From Anabaena sp. UHCC 0187 (lineage in GTDB: Bacteria; Cyanobacteriota; Cyanobacteriia; Cyanobacteriales; Nostocaceae): a stretch of DNA of 64,000 bases. The notes under the pieces are model-generated. The model was not told where the DNA came from, did no database searches, and saw only the letters and a list, made by a program, of their open reading frames with translations. The stretch is taken from positions 540,426 to 604,425 of the forward strand of contig NZ_VILB01000013.1 of assembly GCF_009712035.1 (NCBI RefSeq), given 5' to 3'. This document shows, piece after piece, positions 42,921 to 51,520 of this stretch. The first letter of the stretch is position 1; each line of letters opens with the position of its first letter. The translations under genes were made by a program, and so were the position numbers.

Positions 42921-44057
42921 TCAATTATTGACACGATTTTTGGAACGATAAAATGGGCGTTTCACAACTACAGCCGGATAGGCTTTGCCACGAATTTCCA
43001 CTTCTAGCTGCTGTTTAAGGCTTGCTAACTGGGTGGGAACGTAAGCTAAAGCGATGGGATAACCAAGTGTAGGGGAAAGAGTACCACTTGTTACTTCTCC
43101 TACAATTTTATCCGATGATAATACGGAGTAACCATGGCGAGCAATATTCCGTCCTTGTGTTTGTAAACCTACTAGTTTACGGGACATTCCTTGGGCTTTC
43201 TGCTGTGTTAAAACTTCCCGCCCCATAAAATCACCTTTGGTATCCAAATGTACCAGCCAACCTAAACCAGCCTCTAGAGGCGTAGTGGTATCGTCAATGT
43301 CTTGCCCGTAAAGTGCCATTGCTGCTTCTAAACGCAGGGTATCTCTACAACCAAGTCCGCAAGGAATCACACCAACATTATATAAACTTTGCCACAAGTC
43401 TATACCTACTGAATAATCTACCATGACTTCAAAACCATCTTCGCCAGTGTAGCCTGTACGGGCGAGGAAGGCGGATTTTCCAAAAATAGGTGTTTCTAAA
43501 TGCCCAAAAGCCTTGATTGATGATAAATCTGCTGTAACTAAGGATTGCAGATGACTAGTTGCTGTTGGGCCTTGAATAGCAATTAAGATTTTATCTCGTG
43601 AAAGGTCTTGAAATTGAACTACATCAGGATCAAGATGTGCCAATATCCATGTTTTATCTTTATCGGTAGTAGAGGCGTTGACGATGATTACTAACTTTTG
43701 CGTACCAGTGCTGTCTGTACCTTGGTAGTAAATAATAATGTCGTCAATAATTCCGCCCTGGGGGTTCAATAATACAGTGTATTGCGCCTGTCCAGGTTGT
43801 AAACGACTCAAATCTGAAGGAACTAAATACTCAAGTTGGGAAATCAGGTTTTTACCCTGGAGGGTAAATTTGCCCATGTGAGAAATATCAAACATCCCCG
43901 CAGTATTTCTGACGGCGTGGTGTTCTTGGGTGATACCGCTGTATTGTATGGGCATTTCCCAGCCCCCAAAGCTGGTGAATCTGGCTTTGAGTTCTACACC
44001 CATTTGATATAAAGGGGTTCGCGCCAGAGAATGGGAAGTATTTTCTTGATTAGCCAC
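42921..44057 (-). CDS. gcvT: Glycine cleavage system T protein (aminomethyltransferase)
   Basis: 378 residues. Folate-binding and active-site motifs are FTSFGGWEMPIQYSGI, GMFDISHMGKF, ARTGYTGEDGFEV, CGLGCRDTLRLEAAMALYGQ and TSGTLSPTLGYPIALAYV. It releases ammonia and transfers the methylene group to tetrahydrofolate in photorespiratory glycine use. No glycine riboswitch was found upstream. Confidence 0.96.
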   Translation of the reverse strand: MANQENTSHSLARTPLYQMGVELKARFTSFGGWEMPIQYSGITQEHHAVRNTAGMFDISHMGKFTLQGKNLISQLEYLVPSDLSRLQPGQAQYTVLLNPQGGIIDDIIIYYQGTDSTGTQKLVIIVNASTTDKDKTWILAHLDPDVVQFQDLSRDKILIAIQGPTATSHLQSLVTADLSSIKAFGHLETPIFGKSAFLARTGYTGEDGFEVMVDYSVGIDLWQSLYNVGVIPCGLGCRDTLRLEAAMALYGQDIDDTTTPLEAGLGWLVHLDTKGDFMGREVLTQQKAQGMSRKLVGLQTQGRNIARHGYSVLSSDKIVGEVTSGTLSPTLGYPIALAYVPTQLASLKQQLEVEIRGKAYPAVVVKRPFYRSKNRVNN

Positions 44058-44198
44058 TGTTATTTATATTTACGGGGGATAGCACCTCAACATTTATCCA
44101 TCCTACGAGATCACTGCTAATTTAGCAGAGAATTACTTCTGAGTCCCTCCTGCGGTTTAATGATTAATAGTGGAATTGTTGAGATTTATTAAGCAAAG

Positions 44199-44699
44199 AT
44201 GATGAAGTATCGCCTAATATTGGCTAGTCTGATTTTAGCCCTAGTGTTGTTTGTTTTCCCCTTATCAGCACAAGCCGCAAGTTCTTCTAGTGTTACAAAT
44301 TCTCTGATTAACAAAGGAGAGAGTGGGAAGGACTTTTCTGGTCAAAGTTTAATTGGAACTGAATTTACAAGTTTGAAGTTAGAGAATACTAACTTTAGTA
44401 ATGCTGACTTGCGAGGTGCGGTGTTTAATGGTTCTTTGTTAGAAGGTGTAAATCTACATGGTATAGATTTTAGTCAGGGAATTGCCTATTTAACAAGATT
44501 TAAGAACGCTGATTTAAGTGATGCAGTTTTTATAGATGCAATGATGCTGCGTTCCACCTTTGATCAGGTTAATGTCACTGATGCGGATTTTACTAATGCA
44601 ATTTTAGATATGATCCAGGTAAAAAAACTCTGTATTAATGCCAGTGGTGTAAATTCTAAAACTGGCGTAGATACCCGTCAATCCTTAGGATGTAAGTAA
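44199..44699 (+). CDS. Exported pentapeptide-repeat protein
   Basis: 166 residues. A signal peptide (MKYRLILASLILALVLFVFPLSAQAA) ends at AQAA, so the protein is lumenal or periplasmic. Residues 45-145 are pentapeptide repeats of the A(D/N)LxX type (NTNFSNADLRGAVFNGSLLE, FKNADLSDAVFIDA, VNVTDADFTNAIL). Two cysteines near the C-terminus (KKLCINAS and SLGCK) may pair. Similar small lumenal pentapeptide proteins exist in cyanobacteria and thylakoids (TL-type), function unknown. A second start codon (ATG 44202) is equally possible. Confidence 0.85.
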   Translation: MMKYRLILASLILALVLFVFPLSAQAASSSSVTNSLINKGESGKDFSGQSLIGTEFTSLKLENTNFSNADLRGAVFNGSLLEGVNLHGIDFSQGIAYLTRFKNADLSDAVFIDAMMLRSTFDQVNVTDADFTNAILDMIQVKKLCINASGVNSKTGVDTRQSLGCK

Positions 44700-44833
44700 A
44701 AACCCTTACCCCCTTCCCTAATTAGAAGGGGCGTTAAGAATAATTTAGTAATTCTTAAATTGTTACATCTTCCCATAGACATAATTTATAATTTTTATAC
44801 TTTTTGCTCTGTGGATAATCCACATAAAATTCT

Positions 44834-46186
44834 ATGTCTAAAAAAGCTGTATTATCTTATGTCGTAGATCGGAATACAGGTTTATGGAAAGCATTAAGTG
44901 GTTGCAGTGCTTCCCAACAAGAAATATACGGTTCTGAAGTCTACAATACGGAACGATTTACAGAAGAAGAATTACCTCCACAAGTTGATCTCCGTCCTTT
45001 TATGACTCCTGTAGAAAATCAAGCAGGTGCAAATAGTTGTACAGCAAATGCCGTTGTCGGCGGGTACGAGTACGTTATGAATCGTGTCGGGCAAGAAGTT
45101 GATTTTAGTCGTCTTTTTGTCTATTACAATGCCCGATTACTAGGACTAGAACATTTTGGTCAAGATAAAATTCAAGACCAAGGAAGTAGCATTACTTTAG
45201 CATTAATGAGCTTAGAGAAAAAGGGCATTTGTCACGAATCAACTTGGGCTTATGAAGTTACAGAAAATGGTAAAGTTAAAAATGTCAACACTCAACCAAT
45301 TCCTCATGCCTATAATGAGGCTTATGAACTCCTAAATATTCCCGATTTTCAATGGGAAACACCAGAACAAGTTCCTGTTGATCTCCATGCCATGAAACAT
45401 TGTTTAGCAGAAGGCTATCCTTTTGTTTTCGGACTCACTTTATTTAAATCTTTTGATCGCGTTACTGGCAAAGGAAGAGTTCCCATGCCAGATTTAAACA
45501 GCGATGAAGGTAGAGAAGAACATGGTAAACACGCTATGCTTTGCGTAGGTTATAAAGATAGTGCTGAAGTCTTTATTGTTCGTAATTCGTGGGGTGAAGA
45601 ATGGGGAGAGGAAGGCTATTGCTACATTCCCTATGAGTATATGACCAACCCAGATTTATGTTTTGAATGCTGGAAAATTAAAGGCACAACTGACTTTGAT
45701 TTAACTGCGGATATTTGGGTTGAAGAAGACGAAGATTTTGATGAAGAATTCTATGATGAAGAAGACGAAGAAGCAACAGATAATTGTTATTTAACTCTAG
45801 TAGAATCCATTGCGGTAATTTGTTTGTATGGTGCGGCTGTAGATGGTTTATCTGATGAAGAGTCAGAGTTATTAACTGGACTTTATGAAAGCTATGAAAT
45901 TGATACCGAACTTCTTGCCGAAAAAATCAATAGTTTGATGGAAATTGGGGGATTTGAACTTCTTTATAATGCGGCTGTGCAAATTATTCTGGCTGAAGAT
46001 GCAGCAGAGGAAACTTTCCAAATGTCTGTTGAATTTGCTCTCGCTGATGAATGTTTTAGTGATGAAGAATACGAATACTGGACTAAGTTATCACAAGACT
46101 TAGAACTTGATCAGGATAGAGCGACAGAACTCTTTAATGAGGTTTTGGAAGAATATGATTATGAACCCTTTGATAGTCTTTTTTAA
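44834..46186 (+). CDS. Papain-like C1 cysteine protease with C-terminal TerB-like domain
   Basis: 450 residues, no signal peptide. The papain domain (about 45-285) has the complete active site: Q63 and C69 in ENQAGANSCTAN, H233 in GKHAMLCVGY and N251 in VRNSWGEEWG. An acidic linker (EEDEDFDEEFYDEEDEE) covers about 293-312. The last 135 residues are helical and acidic with two similar halves (DGLSDEESELLTGLYESYEID; DECFSDEEYEYWTKLSQDLEL), the pattern of TerB/DUF533-like domains. Thus a cytoplasmic protease fused to a possible metal- or membrane-stress sensing module. The next gene is 341 bases away after a terminator. Confidence 0.85.
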   Translation: MSKKAVLSYVVDRNTGLWKALSGCSASQQEIYGSEVYNTERFTEEELPPQVDLRPFMTPVENQAGANSCTANAVVGGYEYVMNRVGQEVDFSRLFVYYNARLLGLEHFGQDKIQDQGSSITLALMSLEKKGICHESTWAYEVTENGKVKNVNTQPIPHAYNEAYELLNIPDFQWETPEQVPVDLHAMKHCLAEGYPFVFGLTLFKSFDRVTGKGRVPMPDLNSDEGREEHGKHAMLCVGYKDSAEVFIVRNSWGEEWGEEGYCYIPYEYMTNPDLCFECWKIKGTTDFDLTADIWVEEDEDFDEEFYDEEDEEATDNCYLTLVESIAVICLYGAAVDGLSDEESELLTGLYESYEIDTELLAEKINSLMEIGGFELLYNAAVQIILAEDAAEETFQMSVEFALADECFSDEEYEYWTKLSQDLELDQDRATELFNEVLEEYDYEPFDSLF

Positions 46187-46527
46187 TCTGGTTATCGAAG
46201 TATTAACCATGCTTTAATCACGAAAACACTGATTTATTAAATAAGTCGGTGTTTTCATTATTTCTAGTTAGGAAAAAAGGGAACACATATTGAAGAAGGA
46301 GTCAGGAGTCAGAATGAAGAAGAAATAGAATATCCTTATTCACTCTATAATTACATATTGTAAGTATAAAAAATAACATAATAACCTTTTGTGACTGTTC
46401 CTCGTTGCCAATTTTACAGATAGATTAAATTTTTTTTTCTTGCTTATTGACTTTTTTTCTTAAAAAGCTTACAGTCTTTTACGGTAATAGTTGCGAGTAA
46501 TTTGCAAAAACAGTTAAAAATATCCTA
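46187..46527. other. Intergenic region of 341 bases with terminator and phnD upstream region
   Basis: A terminator-like hairpin at 46222-46256 (GAAAACAC ... GTGTTTTC, with an AT-rich upper stem) ends the protease gene. GAGTCAGGAGTCAG at about 46298 is a short heptamer run. The rest is AT-rich, presumably the phnD promoter. Confidence 0.6.
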
Positions 46528-47517
46528 ATGGGAGTCACAAAAATGATAGTGAATAAAAAAAGCTTACGGGGAATTAGTGGAGGCTTATTAGCCTTATCAG
46601 GAATGGTTTTCAGCAGTTTTGCTCCTGTGCAACTAGCTATGGCTAACTCTCCCAAGAATCAACCAGCACCACGCTTAGTTGCTCAGAAAATGAGAACTTT
46701 AACTATAGTTTTTCCTACTCGTTCTGATTCTACTGACTTACAAAATAAAGCTAATAATGTAGCGGCTTTTTTATCTAAAGAGTTAGGTATGCCTGTCAAA
46801 GCGCAACTAGGTGATGAAACAGCCGCAGTAGAATCATTAAGAGCAAATCGCGCTGATGTAGCGTTTCTAAGCAGTCGTCCCGCTTTAAAAGCTGAACAAT
46901 TAGCAAATGCTCGTTTATATTTAGCTGAAGTTCGTAAAAATTACTCTGGTAGATACACTTACAATTCTATTTTTGTTGTTCCTAGTAATAGCGCATTAAA
47001 AAGCAAAAATTCTCCAAAAGCAACCTTAGAACAACTCCGAGGAAAAACTATTGCTTTTACTTCTCCAACATCTGGTTCTGGGTTTATGTTTCCAGTCAGT
47101 GAGTTAGTAAAACTGGGTTTTGTTCCTAACAGTGATCGTTTAGATAACTTCTTTGGTAAAGTCAATTATGGTGGGAATTATAGTAAAGCCTTAGATGCTG
47201 TAGTTAGAGGTCAAGCTGATGTGGCTGTAGTCTCAGAATACGCGCTTTTTCCTCCCTATCTTGCGGCTGAAAATAGAGATAAAGTTAGGATATTACATAA
47301 AATTTCTGGGGTTCCGGCTCATGGAATTGCTATTGATGATGATGTCCCCGTTGTAATCAGAGAAAAGCTAATTAATGCTTTATTAAAGTTAAATAAATCA
47401 CAAAATAACCAATTACTAACTAGTTTATATAATTCTACAGAATTGGTAAGAATTGATCATAATCGTCATCTCAGACCCGTGAAGGAAGCTTTGAAAAATG
47501 TGGGTATAGATCCATAA
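46528..47517 (+). CDS. phnD: Phosphate/phosphite/phosphonate-type ABC transporter, binding protein
   Basis: Periplasmic binding protein of the PhnD family, 329 residues. A signal peptide (RGISGGLLALSGMVFSSFAPVQLAMANS) precedes TLTIVFPTRSDSTDLQNKA. Family motifs are VAFLSSRPAL, YNSIFVVPSNSALKS, TIAFTSPTSGSGFMFPVSEL and GGNYSKALDAVVRGQADVAVVSE. The start ATG 46528 or 46543 cannot be separated; the first adds MGVTK. It heads phnD-phnC-phnE. No C-P lyase or ptxD is in the window, so the substrate could be phosphonate or phosphite. Confidence 0.92.
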   Translation: MGVTKMIVNKKSLRGISGGLLALSGMVFSSFAPVQLAMANSPKNQPAPRLVAQKMRTLTIVFPTRSDSTDLQNKANNVAAFLSKELGMPVKAQLGDETAAVESLRANRADVAFLSSRPALKAEQLANARLYLAEVRKNYSGRYTYNSIFVVPSNSALKSKNSPKATLEQLRGKTIAFTSPTSGSGFMFPVSELVKLGFVPNSDRLDNFFGKVNYGGNYSKALDAVVRGQADVAVVSEYALFPPYLAAENRDKVRILHKISGVPAHGIAIDDDVPVVIREKLINALLKLNKSQNNQLLTSLYNSTELVRIDHNRHLRPVKEALKNVGIDP

Positions 47518-47534
47518 TTTTCAACCAACAAGTT

Positions 47535-47573
47535 AGAATAGAGAATTTTAAAAAGCAGAAAACTCTCTATTCT
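47535..47573 (+). other. Intercistronic hairpin between phnD and phnC
   Basis: AGAATAGAGA / TCTCTATTCT with further A/T pairing toward the loop. It lies 18 bases after phnD and may protect the phnD mRNA end or attenuate expression of the ATPase and permease. Confidence 0.75.
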
Positions 47574-47616
47574 GACAAGATTGTGATATGTAGATTAGTT
47601 TTTGATACAATTAGCT

Positions 47617-48405
47617 ATGACTGTTTACTCTCAAACAAGTACCAATTCCTATTTATCTCAAAGTAACGTGAATTTTATTGAATGTTGTCATCTACAGACA
47701 GATTATATTTCATCTCTACAGCGTCCGATATTAAATGGTATTAATTGCCAAATTAATCAAGGTGAATTTGTAGTATTATTAGGATTAAATGGGGCAGGTA
47801 AATCAACATTATTAAAATCCCTTGTCGGTTTAGTACCCTTGGTTAAGGGAGAAATTCAAATTAATGGTGTTTCCGTAAATAATCAAAACTTACCGCAAAT
47901 TCGTCGAGATGTGGGAATGTTATTTCAAGGAGGGGGATTAATTCGGCAATTATCGGCAATTGATAATGTATTATGTGGAAGATTAGCTGTTAGAAAAACA
48001 GGGCAAACTTTATTTGGATTTCCCCAACGTGATCGGATATTAGCCGGGGAATTATTAACACAATTAGGACTCAAAGAACAAGCATATCAAAAAATTAGTA
48101 AATTGAGTGGTGGACAACAGCAAAGAGTAGCAATTGCTCGCGCATTAATTCAATCTCCACAAATACTTTTAGCTGATGAACCCACAACAGGTTTAGATGT
48201 AATAGCCTCACAACAAGTAATGGCAACTTTAGCCGAATTACATCAACAAGGCTTAACTATCATTACCGTTTTACATGATCTAGCACTAGCTACAGAATAC
48301 GCCCAAAGAGCTATTATTTTAGATAATGGCAAAGTAGTTTATGATGGCAAATGTGAAAATTTACCAGCTAAATTTTCTGATATGAGAGAACAGAATTTAA
48401 ATTAG
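47617..48405 (+). CDS. phnC: Phosphonate-type ABC transporter, ATPase
   Basis: ATP-binding subunit, 262 residues from ATG 47617 (MTVYSQTSTNSYLSQ); the TTG at 47602 adds five residues. Walker A GLNGAGKST, signature LSGGQQQRVAIARAL, Walker B ILLADEPTTGLD and the switch His in TVLHDLALA are all present. The N-terminal 30 residues before the ABC fold are longer than usual. Next gene 55 bases on. Confidence 0.93.
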   Translation: MTVYSQTSTNSYLSQSNVNFIECCHLQTDYISSLQRPILNGINCQINQGEFVVLLGLNGAGKSTLLKSLVGLVPLVKGEIQINGVSVNNQNLPQIRRDVGMLFQGGGLIRQLSAIDNVLCGRLAVRKTGQTLFGFPQRDRILAGELLTQLGLKEQAYQKISKLSGGQQQRVAIARALIQSPQILLADEPTTGLDVIASQQVMATLAELHQQGLTIITVLHDLALATEYAQRAIILDNGKVVYDGKCENLPAKFSDMREQNLN

Positions 48406-48460
48406 ACGTTGAAAATATCAAACGTTCTTATATTTATTGAATACCTGAGTAATTTAACAA

Positions 48461-49255
48461 ATGAAAAACATTTCTAATCTGCAAATTTTCCATCGTTATC
48501 CTTGGATTATTCCTTCCCTTATTTTCCTATTGATGATAGGAGTTTATATGTGGGCATTACAAGGATTAAAAGTTGATTTTGAATTATTAAAAGATAGCTT
48601 GCCTTTTATCACAGATTTTATTTCTCGGTTATTTCCTCCCAATTTGCAAGTTTTAGACATTGCTATTAAAGGATTGATTGAAACTATACAAATGTCTGTA
48701 TGGGGAACATCTATAGGGGCAATTTTATCATTACCAATTGCCATCGCTAGTGCCAATAATATCGCCCCTTTGTGGTTAAGATGGATCGCAAACTTACTGC
48801 AAAATGCTGTTCGTTCCGTACCTTCAATTATTTTAGGTTTAATTTTTGTAGCTGCAACAGGTTTAGGCGCACCTGCGGGTACATTAGCATTATCAATATA
48901 TACCATTGGTTATCTGGCGAAATTTTATCAACAAGCTATAGAATCAGTAGATAATAGTTCCTTAGAATCTTTACAAGTTATTGGTGCATCAAGAATTCAA
49001 ATTGCCCAATATGGTATATTCCCACAAATATTACCTTTAGGATTAGGTTATACCCTGTGGATGTTTGAATATAACATTCGTGCTGCTTCCGTATTAGGAG
49101 TAGTTGGTGCTGGAGGAATAGGTTTTCAATTAAAAAGCTATATAGATGGCTTTGAATATACCAAAGCCACAACTATGATGTTAGTGCTATTAGTAGTAGT
49201 CACAGTTATTGATTGGTTTAGTAGTAAGTTGCGTCGTTATTTAGAGTCAATGTAG
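48461..49255 (+). CDS. phnE: Phosphonate-type ABC transporter, permease
   Basis: Membrane subunit, 264 residues with about six helices. The loop that contacts the ATPase is SLQVIGASRIQIAQYGIFPQILP (EAA-like), and QNAVRSVPSIILGLIFVAATGLGAPAGTLAL is the typical PhnE middle, given here in part. Same strand as phnD and phnC. A terminator hairpin follows directly at 49259. Confidence 0.93.
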   Translation: MKNISNLQIFHRYPWIIPSLIFLLMIGVYMWALQGLKVDFELLKDSLPFITDFISRLFPPNLQVLDIAIKGLIETIQMSVWGTSIGAILSLPIAIASANNIAPLWLRWIANLLQNAVRSVPSIILGLIFVAATGLGAPAGTLALSIYTIGYLAKFYQQAIESVDNSSLESLQVIGASRIQIAQYGIFPQILPLGLGYTLWMFEYNIRAASVLGVVGAGGIGFQLKSYIDGFEYTKATTMMLVLLVVVTVIDWFSSKLRRYLESM

Positions 49256-49258
49256 TTT

Positions 49259-49288
49259 GATGAAATTAAGATTTCATCATATTTTCTA
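49259..49288. terminator. Terminator hairpin between phnE and the hydrolase
   Basis: GATGAAAT / ATTTCATC with a 4-base loop, followed by ATATTTTC. It is placed to serve both convergent transcripts. Confidence 0.65.
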
Positions 49289-49293
49289 ACTAA

Positions 49294-50103
49294 CTAATTA
49301 CTGATAAAATCCCGAATAGCTTCAGCGACAACCCCAGTGCAAGATTCTGGTAAATTACTTTCCCCATGGGCAATGATATTTAACTTAATATCAGGAATTA
49401 GTCGAGCATAAGTATTGCTTCTCGATATAGCAACTGCGGTATCTTGTCCACCTTGCAAAAGTAAACAGGGAACCTTAATTTCCGGTAAGTGTTTATCTAA
49501 TAATTCTGCTTCTATTTCTGGTTTTTTACGGTTAAATAGTAAATGACAAGCTGTAGAGGATTGTAACAATGTTTTTCTTAATTCTAAATCTCTAGTAATT
49601 TTTTCTTCCCAACCAATTAACTTAAGTATAGGAGTAATTAAGCGTAAAAATTTAATTATTAATGGTGAATAATTAAATAAGCGTCGTCTTTTTTGCCAAT
49701 ACTTTTCTTGTCCTTCCGCTGTTACTCCTTCTGGTGCTAACAGGATCAAACCATATATTTGCTCTGGATATTTTAAAGCATAACTAGCCGCAATCCAACC
49801 TCCTAGAGAATTACCAACTAAATAGACTTTTTCTAATTTTAAAGCTTCTAAAAAATTAGCTAAACACTCCACCTGCAAATCTATGGAATGGTGAATATTA
49901 GGATTTGCTGATTCACCAAAACCTAATAAGTCTGGTGTAAAACAATGGATATTTCCGGTCATTAATTTCATTGTTGATACCCATTCACTGCCATCATTCC
50001 ATGCACCATGTAAAAAAACTATGGGGATTCCTGCACCAACTTCACGCCAAAACAATACCCCTTGAGAAAGCTTTCTTCGGGAGTTGCGAAATAAAATATT
50101 CAT
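49294..50103 (-). CDS. Alpha/beta hydrolase
   Basis: 269 residues of the alpha/beta hydrolase fold. Oxyanion loop IVFLHGAWNDGSEW; nucleophile Ser in GNSLGGWIAA; acid residue in LLQGGQDTAVA; His in IAHGESNLPESC. The cap domain (about 135-205) is helical. No signal peptide. Substrate unknown; similar proteins include esterases and C-C bond hydrolases. Confidence 0.9.
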   Translation of the reverse strand: MNILFRNSRRKLSQGVLFWREVGAGIPIVFLHGAWNDGSEWVSTMKLMTGNIHCFTPDLLGFGESANPNIHHSIDLQVECLANFLEALKLEKVYLVGNSLGGWIAASYALKYPEQIYGLILLAPEGVTAEGQEKYWQKRRRLFNYSPLIIKFLRLITPILKLIGWEEKITRDLELRKTLLQSSTACHLLFNRKKPEIEAELLDKHLPEIKVPCLLLQGGQDTAVAISRSNTYARLIPDIKLNIIAHGESNLPESCTGVVAEAIRDFISN

Positions 50104-50198
50104 CTTCAGTTTACTAATTTACTGGTCTAAGTTTTGCAATTCCCAATTATAGATTTTGGATTTAATTTAAAAACCCAAAATCCTAAATTTTAAATCTT

Positions 50199-50693
50199 TT
50201 ATGCCAGGGTTGTTAAGCCATTTAAGTAGTCTTTTAACTGACGAAAATGATCATGAGACATATCTGGTTTTGGCAAAGAACTAGGAGGGAAAGCTTGAAT
50301 TTCTATAACTTCCAAAGGATCTTTGACAACCATTTGTCCTTGGACTTCAGCTTCAACAACAATACAGATAGAATGAATACGAGGATCACGGTTTGGTGAA
50401 GAGTAAACTCCTACTAAACGGCGAATTGTGACTAATTCTAGCCCTGTTTCCTCCATCAATTCTCGACGGACTGCATGAGGAACATCTTCTCCCCAATCAA
50501 CCATACCACCAGGTAGTGACCAACGACCATCATCCTTTCTTCTAATTAGCACTATCTGACCATCAGGTAAAATAGGGATAATACTTGTACCAGTAATGGG
50601 ATGGCGGAAGATAATACCCAGTACTGCTTGTCCAAAGTGCCATAAGCTACGTGTGGACTGAATCATTGGTGTAAAAAAAGCAAGAATTTTCAA
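50199..50693 (-). CDS. NUDIX hydrolase
   Basis: 164 residues. The full NUDIX box GGMVDWGEDVPHAVRRELME followed by ETGLE is present at about 75-100, so Mg-dependent pyrophosphohydrolase activity on a nucleoside diphosphate derivative is likely. The N-terminal 35 residues (STRSLWHFGQAVLGIIFRHP) are an unusual hydrophobic lead that may touch a membrane. Substrate unknown. Gap of 95 bases to the hydrolase gene, same strand. Confidence 0.9.
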   Translation of the reverse strand: MKILAFFTPMIQSTRSLWHFGQAVLGIIFRHPITGTSIIPILPDGQIVLIRRKDDGRWSLPGGMVDWGEDVPHAVRRELMEETGLELVTIRRLVGVYSSPNRDPRIHSICIVVEAEVQGQMVVKDPLEVIEIQAFPPSSLPKPDMSHDHFRQLKDYLNGLTTLA

Positions 50694-51216
50694 GTTTCAA
50701 ATTGCTTTGTTGTATTCTATATTTTCTTAACACTTGTATAGACTCAATTACTAAAATGATAATCAAGTTTTTATTTATACAAATATTTTTGTTTTGTTGA
50801 TAATCCTAGAAATTTTTCTAGAATAAACCAATTTTAGCATCTGCTTTAAATAACGGCATTATTAGGATTAAAAGCAGCTTATATGGTGATGTAAATAATA
50901 TTATCTCCGTTATTATCAATTATAAATACTAGAGTACGGACATAGATTCAGGAAACTTTTACTAATGATCTAAACTGGTAAGATGTATTACTGATATGTT
51001 AAAAAGGCAATAGGTAACAGAGAATAGGCAATAAATACGGATTGTCAACCTAAATTTAGGTTGACATTAAACTTTTTAGTACGATATAATGGTATGCTGT
51101 TTGAAGTGTATTGATTGCTGCACTAGGCTAAAAAAGTATATCTATAATATCGGTAGCTGATATGGCCTAAGTCATGCCTAGATGCCAATTTTTTGTTGTT
51201 TATTAATGAGGTAAGT
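50694..51216. other. Intergenic region of 523 bases with a perfect palindrome
   Basis: No gene is seen. A 24-bp perfect palindrome lies at 51043-51066. The rest is AT-rich, and GAGGTAAGT just before 51217 is the ribosome binding site of the next small gene. Confidence 0.6.
51043..51066. promoter_or_regulatory. 24-bp perfect palindrome, possible operator
   Basis: Half site TGTCAACCTAAA followed by its exact inverse. It lies 151 bases upstream of the small basic gene and is not next to a T run. A dimeric regulator could bind it. It does not match the NtcA site (GTA-N8-TAC). Confidence 0.5.
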
Positions 51217-51390
51217 ATGGCAAAGCGCCGTAACCCGAAAAAAGAAAAGGCGCTACGGAACCAGGCTTATGCCCGGAAGTTTCGTAAACGGACCACCACA
51301 GGTAGAATGGGCAGACGATTCCAACAAAGACCGCCCAAGAGTGAAGAGGAAGAATCCACAGGGGCAGCAGCAATGGACGCTGCTGATTAA
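51217..51390 (+). CDS. Small very basic conserved protein
   Basis: 57 residues: MAKRRNPKKEKALRNQAYAR, then KFRKRTTTGRMGRRFQQRPP and an acidic tail KSEEEESTGAAAMDAAD. I prefer ATG 51217 with GAGG seven bases upstream to the ATG 24 bases before. The basic part suggests RNA or ribosome binding; the family is conserved in cyanobacteria and has no known function. A hairpin follows at 51432-51453 (AGGGTGTAC / GTACACCCT). Confidence 0.8.
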   Translation: MAKRRNPKKEKALRNQAYARKFRKRTTTGRMGRRFQQRPPKSEEEESTGAAAMDAAD

Positions 51391-51431
51391 TGTATCTGGT
51401 TAAATTTTACTCTTTCATATTCTGAATTTTT

Positions 51432-51453
51432 AGGGTGTACTCATGTACACCCT
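51432..51453 (+). terminator. Hairpin after the small basic gene
   Basis: AGGGTGTAC / GTACACCCT, 9-bp perfect stem with a 4-base loop, followed by TTACTTGTGT. The T run is weak, so termination is probable but not certain. Confidence 0.55.
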
Positions 51454-51520
51454 TACTTGTGTCAGTTGTCAGTTGGAAGAAAGAATGGAATTTCTCCCCT
51501 GTTCCCTGTTCCCTGCCCCT

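Noticed and set aside
42450-44057. Complete gcv operon
   Set aside because: gcvT and gcvH are followed by rubA; gcvP is not in the window, so the set is only partial here.
44058-44198. Glycine riboswitch upstream of gcvT
   Set aside because: The expected tandem aptamer motifs were not found in these 141 bases.
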